Under the pieces are notes generated by a model. It was not told where the DNA came from, made no database searches, and saw nothing but the letters and a program-made list of their open reading frames with translations. The translations under genes and the position numbers were made by a program. From the NCBI GenBank assembly GCA_965267475.1, contig OZ254079.1, positions 2,356,001 through 2,420,000 on the forward strand: a stretch of DNA of 64,000 nucleotides. The letters run 5' to 3'. Origin of the DNA: JBCBKU01 sp965267475 (GTDB lineage Bacteria; Pseudomonadota; Alphaproteobacteria; Rhodobacterales; Rhodobacteraceae). Shown piece after piece: positions 26,042 through 34,312 of the stretch (position 1 is the stretch's first letter; the number at the start of each line of letters is the position of its first letter).

Positions 26042-27414
26042 TGAGATGTGCTGCTATTCTTTGCGCCCTTCTGGCTGTGTCGGCCTGCGCCACCGTTCCG
26101 TCCACTTCTGACGTGGCCGAACGCCGGGCAACGGCCGAGTTCGATCTTCCGCCCATGCGGACCTTCGCACCGCCCAAGGCGCCCCGCGCGTCCCGCCCCA
26201 ATCGCGAGATTGCGGCCGATATCCTCGATCTCACTTTTGAACTGGAAAGCGGCCGCAAACTGCCGATCCTGACTAGGTTCGAAGGTCCGATCACTGTGCG
26301 GGTCACCGGCCGACCACCGGCCAGCCTTGGGCCGGATCTTGAGCGCCTGATCGGTCGGATCCGGCGGGAAGCTGGGATCGACATCACACGCGTTCCGCGC
26401 GACGAAGACGCATCAATCACCATTGAAGTCGTCTCGCGCGAGGCATTGAACCGGGCCGTGCCTCAGGCCGCCTGTTTCGTCGTGCCGCGGATCACCTCGT
26501 GGCGCGAGTTCAAGCGGAGCCGCCGCAGTTCGGTTCTGGACTGGGCCACGCTTGAGCAGCGCGAACGCATGGCGATCTTCATGCCGGGCGACGTTGCCCC
26601 GCAAGAGGTCCGCGACTGCTTGCACGAGGAACTGGCCCAGGCGATTGGGCCTTTGAACGACCTTTACCGCTTGCCCGACAGCGTCTTCAATGACGACAAC
26701 TTCCATACGGTTCTGACCGGTTTCGATATGCTCGTTCTGCGAACACTTTATGCTCCCGAGCTGAAATCGGGCATGACGCGCGCAGAAGTCGCGGCGCAGC
26801 TGCCAACCATCCTGACCCGGATCAATCCGCGTGGACGCAACCGAAACTCGGATCTGGCCGAAGATACCGGCAGAAACTGGATCAACGCCATTGAGACGGC
26901 GCTGGGCCCACGGACCCCGCCTGCCCGTCGCAGGCAGGCGGCACGCGAAGCCGTGTCGATTGCCCAGGACCGGAAGTGGAACGACAACCGGTTGGCCTTC
27001 AGCCTGTACGCGTTGGGCCGTCTGTCGATCTCAACCGAACCCGAATTGGCACTTGCGGCCTTTCTGCAAGCCGGTTCGATCTTCCAGGAAGAAGACGAAA
27101 CCCAGCTTCAGGCCGCCCATGTTGCGATGCAGCTAGCGGCCTTTGCCTTGTCCGCCGGACAAGCCAAAACGGCTCTTGATATCGTGGATGCAAATATCGG
27201 CGCGGTGCGCAGGGCCGAAAACGCGGCACTGCTGGCGACGCTTTTGATGGTTAAGGCCGAGGCACTTGCCCTGGAAGGCAAGGTGGAAGAGGCGAAGGTC
27301 ATTCGCCGCGAAAGCCTTGGATGGGCACGATACGGCTTTGGCTCGGAAAGCGCGGTTCTGACGCGGGCCGCCGAGATCGCCGCTCTCAGCCCTGGGACGT
27401 CCGGCCCGTCGTGA
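26041..27414 (+). CDS. DUF2927 domain-containing lipoprotein
   Basis: A 457-residue exported protein. The N-terminus MRCAAILCALLAVSACATVP has a lipobox (AVSAC) with the lipidated cysteine at residue 16. Residues about 55-270 match DUF2927 (IAADILDLTFELESGRKLPILTRFEGPITVRV... CLHEELAQAIGPLNDL), which carries a metalloprotease-like HEE motif; the rest is helical, TPR-like (LSISTEPELALAAFLQAGS). The HEExAQ arrangement with the Leu-Tyr region suggests a peptidase-like fold, but activity is not shown. The downstream small membrane gene overlaps by four bases. Confidence 0.82.
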   Translation: MRCAAILCALLAVSACATVPSTSDVAERRATAEFDLPPMRTFAPPKAPRASRPNREIAADILDLTFELESGRKLPILTRFEGPITVRVTGRPPASLGPDLERLIGRIRREAGIDITRVPRDEDASITIEVVSREALNRAVPQAACFVVPRITSWREFKRSRRSSVLDWATLEQRERMAIFMPGDVAPQEVRDCLHEELAQAIGPLNDLYRLPDSVFNDDNFHTVLTGFDMLVLRTLYAPELKSGMTRAEVAAQLPTILTRINPRGRNRNSDLAEDTGRNWINAIETALGPRTPPARRRQAAREAVSIAQDRKWNDNRLAFSLYALGRLSISTEPELALAAFLQAGSIFQEEDETQLQAAHVAMQLAAFALSAGQAKTALDIVDANIGAVRRAENAALLATLLMVKAEALALEGKVEEAKVIRRESLGWARYGFGSESAVLTRAAEIAALSPGTSGPS

Positions 27415-27581
27415 TCGCTCTGGTTGGACTGGTCCTTGGCGCGCTCTTCGGCGCCATTCAGGCGCGCAGGCGTAAGGGCAATCGCCTGGACATGGCGCAA
27501 TACGCAGCGGGCTATGGCATCCTGTTCGGCGTTGTCGCCATGTTCCTGGGCATCGGTCTGGAACGTTTCGTCTTTTCCTGA
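27411..27581 (+). CDS. Small two-helix membrane protein
   Basis: A 56-residue protein starting at GTG 27411, which forms a GTGA overlap with the stop of the DUF2927 gene. It has two hydrophobic helices (IALVGLVLGALFGAIQA and GYGILFGVVAMFLGIGLERF) joined by a basic loop (RRRKGNRLD), so it is probably an inner-membrane hairpin protein. A longer frame starts upstream but lies within the lipoprotein gene. The function is unknown; the coupling suggests it works with the lipoprotein. Confidence 0.65.
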   Translation: MIALVGLVLGALFGAIQARRRKGNRLDMAQYAAGYGILFGVVAMFLGIGLERFVFS

Positions 27582-27586
27582 AAACC

Positions 27587-28597
27587 TTAGCCCGAAATCC
27601 CGGCCTCTTCGAATGTCGCCATCCCGTTATGGGTGGCGAGCGCCGCGCGCAGGATCAAAAGCGCCGTGGCTGCCCCGGATCCTTCGCCCAGCCGCATTCC
27701 GAGATCAAGGATCGGATCCAGCCCGAGACCCGCAGCAAGCGCTTTGTGCCCGGGTTCCGCGCTTTGATGCGACAACAGCGCATGGTCGAGCGCGCCGGGC
27801 TGCATCTTCCACAAGGGCGCCACAGCCGCCGAGCAGATAAACCCGTCAAGCATGACGGGGATGCGCGCCTGCCGTGCCGCCACGACCGCCCCCGAGATAG
27901 CCGCAAATTCGCGCCCACCAAGGCACCGCAGGATCACATACCCATCGGTCAGGGCCGCCTTGTGACGCGTAAGGCCTGCGTCAACCACATCGGCCTTCCG
28001 AGCGACGCCATCGGCGTCCGACCCTGTACCGGGCCCTACCCAGTCCGCGCCGGTTCCACCCAACGCAGCCGCCGCAAGGGCGGCAGATACTGTGGAATTG
28101 CCGATACCCATCTCACCCAGGCAGACAATATTCGCATTGAGATCAACAGCTTCCGCGCCGACATTCAACGCATCAAGCAATTCACTCTCATCCATGGCCG
28201 GGGCGTTCGTGAAGTCCTGGGTCGGACGGTCCAGCGACAGAGGTGTCACCGTCAATTCGGCGCCTGCAAGCTGTGACAACTGATTGATGGCCGCGCCACC
28301 TGCTTCGAAATTGGCAACCATCAGTGCCGTGACTTCTTGCGGGAATGGGTTCACGCCCTGAGCACAGACCCCATGATTTCCCGCAAAGACCAATGCCTGC
28401 GCCCGGTCAATCACCGGACGCGCCGTGCCTTGCCAGCCCGCCATGAAGGCCGCCAGGTCTTCAAGCCGACCCAAAGATCCCGGCGGTTTGGTCAAGGTGG
28501 CCTGGCGGGCTTCCGCTGCGGCGCAGGCTTCGGCATCGGGGGCGGGCAGATCCGCAAGTTCCGCCAAAAAGGCATCGCGTGTCGTCCAACGTGCCAT
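27587..28597 (-). CDS. cobT: Nicotinate-nucleotide-dimethylbenzimidazole phosphoribosyltransferase
   Basis: CobT makes alpha-ribazole phosphate for the lower ligand of cobalamin. The 336-residue product has VFAGNHGVCAQGVNPFP, the glycine-rich GEMGIGNSTVSAAL and WVGPGTG, and the catalytic glutamate in LGMRLGEGSGAA near the C-terminus. It lies three bases downstream of cobU on the minus strand. A cobalamin synthase gene, often found between or next to these two, is absent here. Confidence 0.96.
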   Translation of the reverse strand: MARWTTRDAFLAELADLPAPDAEACAAAEARQATLTKPPGSLGRLEDLAAFMAGWQGTARPVIDRAQALVFAGNHGVCAQGVNPFPQEVTALMVANFEAGGAAINQLSQLAGAELTVTPLSLDRPTQDFTNAPAMDESELLDALNVGAEAVDLNANIVCLGEMGIGNSTVSAALAAAALGGTGADWVGPGTGSDADGVARKADVVDAGLTRHKAALTDGYVILRCLGGREFAAISGAVVAARQARIPVMLDGFICSAAVAPLWKMQPGALDHALLSHQSAEPGHKALAAGLGLDPILDLGMRLGEGSGAATALLILRAALATHNGMATFEEAGISG

Positions 28598-28600
28598 GGT

Positions 28601-29116
28601 TCAAGCTCCGGATTTGAGGGTCAGTGGAAGGCCCGCGGTAACAAGGATCACCTCATCAGCCCGTGCCGCAATAGTTTGGTTCAAACGCCCCGCGGCATCC
28701 CGAAACCGGCGCGACAGTGCGTTTTCCGGGACAATCCCGTCGCCCACCTCGTTCGTCACGAAGATGACGGGATCACTTTGGACCGCAAGCGCATCGACAA
28801 GCGCTTGTGTTTCACCTTCGATATCGGCGTCATCCAGCAGAAGGTTTGACAACCAAAGCGTCAGGCAATCCACCAAGCGGGGGCCCTGCCCAACGGAGCG
28901 GACGAGCGCCCCGTGAAGATCGCGAGGCTCTTCGATCAGGCTCCACTGCACGCCGCGCCGGGCTTTGTGGGCGGCGATGCGGTCGGACATCTCTTCATCA
29001 CCCGCCGCCGCCGTCGCAACGTAAACGCAGTGTGCGCCAAGCGCTTCTGCCCGGGTTTCAGCCAAGCGGCTTTTTCCTGACCGAGCCCCGCCCGTATAAA
29101 GGATGACCTGTCCCAT
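28601..29116 (-). CDS. cobU: Adenosylcobinamide kinase / adenosylcobinamide-phosphate guanylyltransferase
   Basis: Bifunctional enzyme (CobP in Pseudomonas nomenclature) that phosphorylates adenosylcobinamide and transfers GMP. The 171-residue protein has the P-loop TGGARSGKS at residues 8-16, VDCLTLWLSNLLL and TNEVGDGIVPENALSRRFRD. The start at 29116 (MGQVILYTGG) fits the family; ten upstream codons are not conserved-looking. It diverges from the PduX-like kinase gene, with about 96 bp holding both promoters. Confidence 0.96.
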   Translation of the reverse strand: MGQVILYTGGARSGKSRLAETRAEALGAHCVYVATAAAGDEEMSDRIAAHKARRGVQWSLIEEPRDLHGALVRSVGQGPRLVDCLTLWLSNLLLDDADIEGETQALVDALAVQSDPVIFVTNEVGDGIVPENALSRRFRDAAGRLNQTIAARADEVILVTAGLPLTLKSGA

Positions 29117-29212
29117 GCGCCCGCTGAAATCAGAATTGACGGGCAAGGGAAAGATGCGATCTGTGCGTCCATCCCTTGCGATGCCCGGCGCGAAGGCTCA
29201 GTAAGGGGAGCC

Positions 29213-30079
29213 ATGAACCACTATGAGCCAAGACAGTCCGGTTTTCGCGCGAGAAACGCGCAAGCACATGCGCGTGTGCCCGGCCATTTTGGCGAACTTC
29301 TTCAAGGAAGGATCGGGCCGGAAGGACCAATCGCGCTGGTCACCCTGGCTACGGAATTCGCGGCTGTGGATGCCTGGATCTCGGGCCCGGGGCATGGTGT
29401 GTCCATGCATGGCACCGAGCTTGTGTCTCAGGCCCGTGCGGCGCAATTCCTGGACGATTTGGGCCTCGACCCGCCGGGGCATGTCGCCTTGGATGCGGCG
29501 ACTGGGCCCGGGCGCGGCTGCGGCATTTCAACGGCGGCGCTTCTGGCGCTGGCCACGCTGGCCGGGGCGGGCAGTCGTGGCCCCCGGATTGGCCCGGAAG
29601 ACCTGGTCCGGGCGGCGATTGACGCCGAGGGCGCGACTGATCCGACGATGTTCCCAGATCCCGGTCGGCTCCTCTGGTCATCGAGGGACGGGCGCCTCCT
29701 GGGGTCGGTACCGCCGCTGCCCAAATGCGACATCGTCGGTGGACATTGGGGCAACCCGGTTAGGACGGATCCGCTAGACACGGGCTTCCCGGACGTTTCA
29801 GATCTGGCGGCGAAGCTGTCTTCCGCGACGTCCCTTTCGCAGATGGCGGCGATTGCGACCGAAAGCGCGTCACGCTGTCTGGCGCAGCGCGGACCCGAAA
29901 ACGATCCTACGATTGATCTGGCCCGGGATCTCGGAGCTTTGGGTGTTGTGATGGCGCATACCGGCACGGCCCGAGGATTAATCTTTGCGCCGGGCTCCGT
30001 TCCGGAAGCCGCCATGTCCGCGATGGAGCGCGCTGGATATTCCGGCATCGCGACATTCAGTGCCGGGACCAAGGAGTGA
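29213..30079 (+). CDS. GHMP kinase, PduX-like (probable L-threonine kinase)
   Basis: A 288-residue GHMP-superfamily protein. The N-terminal AHARVPGHFGELLQGRI is the PduX-type start, and the ATP loop is GPGRGCGISTAALLAL. PduX phosphorylates L-threonine, and the CobC/CobD decarboxylase then makes (R)-1-amino-2-propanol phosphate for CbiB. Here the gene overlaps cbiB, which is followed by cobC, so all three aminopropanol-arm genes sit in one operon, supporting this role. SD-like AGGGGAG precedes the ATG. The assignment is by motif and context, without alignment. Confidence 0.8.
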   Translation: MNHYEPRQSGFRARNAQAHARVPGHFGELLQGRIGPEGPIALVTLATEFAAVDAWISGPGHGVSMHGTELVSQARAAQFLDDLGLDPPGHVALDAATGPGRGCGISTAALLALATLAGAGSRGPRIGPEDLVRAAIDAEGATDPTMFPDPGRLLWSSRDGRLLGSVPPLPKCDIVGGHWGNPVRTDPLDTGFPDVSDLAAKLSSATSLSQMAAIATESASRCLAQRGPENDPTIDLARDLGALGVVMAHTGTARGLIFAPGSVPEAAMSAMERAGYSGIATFSAGTKE

Positions 30080-31008
30080 GTTATGCGCTGAGCATGGGGG
30101 TCGCATTGGCGCTCGATCTCGCCATCGGTTGGCCGAAACCCTTGTTTGACCGCATAGGCCATCCCGTCACTTGGATGGGCGCTGCGATCACAGCGCTGGA
30201 GCGGCAACTAAACCTGGGCGATGCCGCGCGCCAGTATCGCGGCGGCGCGTTCACCGTGGTCGTATTGGTTCTGGGCACCGCTGCCGCTGCCTGGGTGCTT
30301 GTTCTGGCTCTGCCTAACGGTGCAATCGGTGCCGTTCTGGCAGGCATTCTGGCTTGGCCGTTTCTTGCGGCGCGGTCGCTGACCGAACATGTGATGGCCG
30401 TAGCTCAACCGCTGGAAGCACGGGACATGGACCGCGCCCGCGGCGAGATTGCCAAGATCGTTGGCCGCGACCCGGCGCAGCTTGATGAGGCCGGAATGGC
30501 GCGGGCGAGCCTGGAAAGCCTGGCGGAAAACAGCTCCGACGGTGTGATCGCACCGCTGTTTTGGGGCGGCCTGCTCGGATTGCCGGGGATCGCCGCGTAC
30601 AAGGCCATCAATACGCTGGATTCCATGATCGGACACAGGACAGATCGCTATCTGCACTTCGGTCGGATCGCGGCCCGCGTGGATGATCTGGCGAATTGGG
30701 TACCCGCCCGACTTACAGGGGCGATGCTCGCCCTGGTGTCGGGCAAACGCCGCGCATGGACGGTCATGTTAAGCGATGCACGGGCGCACCGGTCGCCAAA
30801 TGCCGGGTGGCCCGAGGCGGCCATGTCGGGCGCCTTGGAATGCCGCCTGTCCGGACCACGCGTCTATCCTGAGGGGATCGCTGATGAGCCCTGGTTGAAT
30901 GGTGCGGCGCCGGATCCCGCTCCGCGGGACATTCGGCGCGGTGTCGGGATCTTTTGGCGCATGATCGGGTTGGTTGGTGTCGTTCTATTCGGGAGTGCTG
31001 CACTATGA
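30076..31008 (+). CDS. cbiB: Adenosylcobinamide-phosphate synthase
   Basis: CbiB (CobD in Pseudomonas nomenclature) attaches aminopropanol (phosphate) to adenosylcobyric acid. The 310-residue membrane protein has the family segments DLAIGWPKPLFDRIGHPVTWMG, SLESLAENSSDGVIAPLFW and KAINTLDSMIGHRTDRY. The GTG at 30076 overlaps the kinase stop, with AAGGA directly before it; the ATG at 30094 is an alternative with poorer spacing to that site. The downstream cobC starts within the ATGA stop. Confidence 0.94.
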   Translation: MSYALSMGVALALDLAIGWPKPLFDRIGHPVTWMGAAITALERQLNLGDAARQYRGGAFTVVVLVLGTAAAAWVLVLALPNGAIGAVLAGILAWPFLAARSLTEHVMAVAQPLEARDMDRARGEIAKIVGRDPAQLDEAGMARASLESLAENSSDGVIAPLFWGGLLGLPGIAAYKAINTLDSMIGHRTDRYLHFGRIAARVDDLANWVPARLTGAMLALVSGKRRAWTVMLSDARAHRSPNAGWPEAAMSGALECRLSGPRVYPEGIADEPWLNGAAPDPAPRDIRRGVGIFWRMIGLVGVVLFGSAAL

Positions 31009-31982
31009 CCTCTCGGACCCGAGATCACGGTGGCGATATCGACCGCGCGCGTGCCGAATATGGCGGCACCGCCCAGGACTGGATCGACCTTTCCACCGGG
31101 ATCAATCGACGCCCCTATCCCCTGCCCGATCTTCCCGACGATGTTTGGCGGGCATTGCCGACCGCAATGGCGGAAGCCGCTTTGGTTCAAAGCGCGCGCC
31201 TGGCCTATGGCACGGACGCGCCTATCCTTCCACTGGCGGGGGCGCAGGCGGCCATACAGATGATCCCACGGCTTTTATCGCCCGGGCGGGCCCGGGTTCT
31301 GGGACCGACCTATAACGAACACGCCGCGAGCCTGCGTGCCGCCGGTTGGCACGTAGAGGACGTCTATCACCCCGATGCTTTGGCCGGTGCGGATCTGGCG
31401 GTGATCGTGAACCCGAACAATCCGGACGGACGGGTCTGGTCACCGGAAGAGATCATGGAACTGCGCGGGAGTGTGGGCACGCTCGTCGTGGATGAAAGCT
31501 TTGCCGATGCTCTGCCCGAGGTCTCGGTGGCAAGCGAGGCAAGGGATCAGGGTCTTTGGGTGCTCAGATCCTTCGGAAAATTCTATGGACTTGCCGGAGT
31601 ACGCCTGGGTTTTGTTCTTGGTTACGGCGCGGATCTTGACCGTCTGCGGGACATGGCAGGTCCCTGGTCCGTATCGGGACCTGCACTCGAAATCGGACGC
31701 AAGGCACTGGCTGACCTGGACTGGGCGGCCGCGACCCGTCCTCGTTTGATTGCAGATGCCGCGAGGCTAGACGACATGGTGGCCGCAACGGGCTGGACGC
31801 TGGTTGGGGGAACTCCGCTTTTTCGGACCTATGAGGTCGGCAACGCCGTCGAAGTTCAGGCAAGTCTGGCGCGTTCGCAAATCTGGACCCGGGTTTTCCC
31901 CTATGCGCCGGGCTGGATTCGGCTGGGCCTGCCTGGGACTACATCCGAATGGGACCGTCTGACGGACGCGCTGTCAAAATGA
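31005..31982 (+). CDS. cobC: Threonine-phosphate decarboxylase / cobalamin aminotransferase-like protein
   Basis: PLP-dependent fold-type I enzyme (CobC in Pseudomonas, CobD in Salmonella) that supplies (R)-1-amino-2-propanol phosphate. The 325-residue protein shows LSTGINRRPYPLP, NPNNPDGRVW, VVDESFAD and the PLP lysine in RSFGKFYGLAGVRLGF. It starts in an ATGA overlap with cbiB and is followed by a terminator-like hairpin, so it ends this three-gene operon. Confidence 0.93.
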   Translation: MTSRTRDHGGDIDRARAEYGGTAQDWIDLSTGINRRPYPLPDLPDDVWRALPTAMAEAALVQSARLAYGTDAPILPLAGAQAAIQMIPRLLSPGRARVLGPTYNEHAASLRAAGWHVEDVYHPDALAGADLAVIVNPNNPDGRVWSPEEIMELRGSVGTLVVDESFADALPEVSVASEARDQGLWVLRSFGKFYGLAGVRLGFVLGYGADLDRLRDMAGPWSVSGPALEIGRKALADLDWAAATRPRLIADAARLDDMVAATGWTLVGGTPLFRTYEVGNAVEVQASLARSQIWTRVFPYAPGWIRLGLPGTTSEWDRLTDALSK

Positions 31983-32014
31983 GCGCCCTTCGGGCGCACG
32001 TCATATTTTTTGCC
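31983..32014 (+). terminator. Probable terminator after cobC
   Basis: Directly after the cobC stop, GCGCCC-TTC-GGGCGC forms a six-pair stem (31984-31998), followed after a short spacer by TATTTTTT. cobQ converges from the other strand, so termination here is expected. Confidence 0.65.
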
Positions 32015-32045
32015 TCCGGCGGGAGTGTTTTTCCCAAGATGAAGC
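32015..32045. repeat. Roseobacter-type intergenic element, copy 1
   Basis: CCTCCGGCGGGAGTGTTTTT followed by CCCAAGATGAAG just before the cobQ stop. The CTCC/GGAG stem with a T-run resembles a small terminator element that I recall from many roseobacter intergenic regions. A second copy in opposite orientation lies between cobB and cobA. Confidence 0.5.
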
Positions 32046-32046
32046 G

Positions 32047-33495
32047 TTAGCGGGCGGTTGCGAAGATCCGGTCGAGATCGAGATGATCTTCCAGATGGGT
32101 TGCGAGCCTGCCGAGCGTTACTTCCACCTCGGCGTCATAGGACAGGTTTGAATGCAGCGCGCCGAAGGTTTTTAGGAAGCTCTGACGGAAGACATCTTCC
32201 GAAAAAAGCCCATGCAGATACGTGCCGATGATCCGGCCATCCGATGACGTGGCACCTTCCGGCCTACCCGCCAAATGGGCGAAGGGCCGCGCACAATCAG
32301 GTCCGTCGGTTTGGCCGATATGGATTTCGTAACCGGCGACCTTGGCACCGGTCCCGGCATGGGTCGCGGTGACCTGTGTCACGCGTTTGGCCGCATGCAT
32401 GGTGGTGCTGACATTCAGGAACCCGAGACCCTGGTCTTTGCCTTTCGGACCTTCAATCCCCTCGGGGTCGGCGATAGAGGCACCCAGCATCTGGTACCCG
32501 CCGCAGAGCCCAAGGATGCACCCACCCCGCCTGTAATGAGCTTTGAGGTCGATGTCCCAGCCCTGGTCGCGCAGGAACGCCAGATCGCCACGCGTGGACT
32601 TGCTGCCCGGAATGATGACGAGATCCGCATCACCCGGTATCACAGCCCCCGGCTGAACCATGGTCAGCCGAACCGATGGCTCCTGTGCCAAGGGGTCGAG
32701 ATCGTCGAAATTGGCAATCCGGTTGAGCACGAGACAGGCAATGTGGACCGGCCCATCCCCACTGGTGGTGCCGAGATCCAACGCGTCCTCAGCCGGAAGT
32801 TTCCGTGCGTCGGAAAACCACGGAAGGACCCCGCAGCCCGGCCAGCCAGTCAGCTGCTCGATCATGGCATAGCCATCGTCAAAAAGGCTTGGGTCTCCAC
32901 GGAACTTATTGATCAGGAATCCCCGAACCATCGCTGTGTCTTCCGGATCCAATACCGCTTTGGTTCCAACAAGCTGGGCAATCACCCCGCCCCGGTCGAT
33001 ATCACCGGCAAGAATGACCGGCACATCCGCCGCGCGGGCAAAGCCCATATTGGCGATGTCGCCGGGGCGCAGATTGATCTCGGCCGGGCTTCCTGCACCC
33101 TCCACGATCACCAGATCGGCGCTCGCCTTAAGCCGTTCGAAACTTTCAAGGACCGCCGTCATCAGTTGCGGTTTCAGTGCCGCATACTCCCGCGCCTTCA
33201 CAGTGGTAAGCCGTTTGCCCTGCACGACGACCTGGGCCCCTGTCTCAGTCTCGGGTTTCAGGAGAACCGGGTTCATATCGGTGACCGGATCCCGACCAGA
33301 CGCAAGCGCCTGCAAGGCCTGGGCGCGCCCGATCTCTCCCCCATCCGCCGTCACAGCAGCATTGTTCGACATGTTTTGTGGCTTGAAAGGGGTCACGGAC
33401 AGCCCCCGTGCCCGCGCGGCACGGCAAAGCCCAGCCACCAGAAGGGACTTACCGACATTCGAGCCTGCGCCCTGGATCATCAAGGCCTTGGTCAT
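32047..33495 (-). CDS. cobQ: Adenosylcobyric acid synthase
   Basis: CobQ amidates four carboxyl groups of adenosylcobyrinic acid a,c-diamide using glutamine and ATP. The 482-residue protein has the P-loop QGAGSNVGKS at the N-terminus, VTPFKPQNMSNNA, the class I amidotransferase nucleophile in LGLCGGYQMLG and the histidine in GTYLHGLF. It overlaps the upstream Lin0512-family gene by ATGA and is the last gene of its minus-strand run. Confidence 0.97.
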   Translation of the reverse strand: MTKALMIQGAGSNVGKSLLVAGLCRAARARGLSVTPFKPQNMSNNAAVTADGGEIGRAQALQALASGRDPVTDMNPVLLKPETETGAQVVVQGKRLTTVKAREYAALKPQLMTAVLESFERLKASADLVIVEGAGSPAEINLRPGDIANMGFARAADVPVILAGDIDRGGVIAQLVGTKAVLDPEDTAMVRGFLINKFRGDPSLFDDGYAMIEQLTGWPGCGVLPWFSDARKLPAEDALDLGTTSGDGPVHIACLVLNRIANFDDLDPLAQEPSVRLTMVQPGAVIPGDADLVIIPGSKSTRGDLAFLRDQGWDIDLKAHYRRGGCILGLCGGYQMLGASIADPEGIEGPKGKDQGLGFLNVSTTMHAAKRVTQVTATHAGTGAKVAGYEIHIGQTDGPDCARPFAHLAGRPEGATSSDGRIIGTYLHGLFSEDVFRQSFLKTFGALHSNLSYDAEVEVTLGRLATHLEDHLDLDRIFATAR

Positions 33496-33833
33496 TCGTG
33501 CTGGGCGGGAAGGAAGGCTTCGACAGCAGCCTGAACGATCACCAATGTGTTCCCCGTATCGGGGTTCGTGACGTTCAGCCCGCCATGTGTGGCGGTCACA
33601 GTTGCCCGCCCCCGGGGAAGTTTTGAGATCAGGGCCTCGGTATCGATTTTCTCGGGTTCTTGCGCGCCAAGGGTCACGCGGACGTCCATCTGATCGTGCG
33701 GGATCCCGAGCGCGTCGAACATCGGGATTGAGGAATGCCGGATCGCGTCTTCGATCGCCCGGGCGGCTGCCTTTGTGTAATCCTGGCCGTACTGATCATT
33801 GCCCATGCCCATCTCGATAATGAAGCGTTGCAT
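33492..33833 (-). CDS. Lin0512 family protein, copy A
   Basis: A 113-residue conserved protein (MQRFIIEMGMGNDQYGQDYTKAAARAI...). It matches the Lin0512 family pattern: the N-terminal EMGMG, QDYTKAAARAIEDAIRHSS, the middle VTLGAQEPEKIDTEAL and a terminal GGLNV. Family function is not known to me. The stop overlaps the cobQ start by four bases, so it is translationally coupled to a cobalamin gene, and a paralogue lies three bases upstream. The fold is probably a small alpha/beta oligomer. Confidence 0.85.
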   Translation of the reverse strand: MQRFIIEMGMGNDQYGQDYTKAAARAIEDAIRHSSIPMFDALGIPHDQMDVRVTLGAQEPEKIDTEALISKLPRGRATVTATHGGLNVTNPDTGNTLVIVQAAVEAFLPAQHE

Positions 33834-33836
33834 GGT

Positions 33837-34178
33837 CTAACCCTCCATCTCGAAACCGACCGAAATGGCTGCGTTCGCGATGACAGTTGGATTTCCGTCG
33901 GGACGCGGCACATCAAGCCCGCCCTTGACACCCGTCACCGTGATCTGCCCATAAGGAAAGACCGCGGCCACGGCAGATGTGTCAAGCTTTTCGGGGGCTT
34001 GAACACCGATCTCAACGTCGATGATCATGTCTTCCTTGGGCCGCCCGAACAGTTCAGCCAGATTGATCGAGTTGTGCCAGAGCGCATCTTTCACGGCGCG
34101 CTTGGCGGCTTCCGTATAGTCCTGACGGCGCAGGGACGATCCCATCCCGAACTCGGTCAACATTCGTTTCTTGGACAA
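33837..34178 (-). CDS. Lin0512 family protein, copy B
   Basis: A 113-residue paralogue of the following gene, of equal length and with matching landmarks: TEFGMGSSLRRQDYTEAAKRAV, DALWHNSINLAELFG, VEIGVQAPEKLDT, and GQITVTGVKGGLDVPRP. Identity between the two copies is moderate by eye (about a third), so the duplication is old and the two may form a hetero-oligomer. It is the first gene of the minus-strand run ending in cobQ, with 134 bp of non-coding DNA upstream. Confidence 0.85.
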   Translation of the reverse strand: MSKKRMLTEFGMGSSLRRQDYTEAAKRAVKDALWHNSINLAELFGRPKEDMIIDVEIGVQAPEKLDTSAVAAVFPYGQITVTGVKGGLDVPRPDGNPTVIANAAISVGFEMEG

Positions 34179-34312
34179 GCCGATCTCCTTCGCCCAGGCA
34201 GTTGCCGTCCTTCACTGACGGGCCTGTCGCAGAGATGCAAGCGCGCACCAAATCACGTGAACAATCAGTTGTGCAATCGCAGTGTTGTGAAGAACTAGGT
34301 TGCGCCAGTGAA

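Noticed and set aside
32275..33534. 419-codon plus-strand open frame opposite cobQ
   Set aside because: cobQ is intact and recognised; the frame is an antisense artefact.
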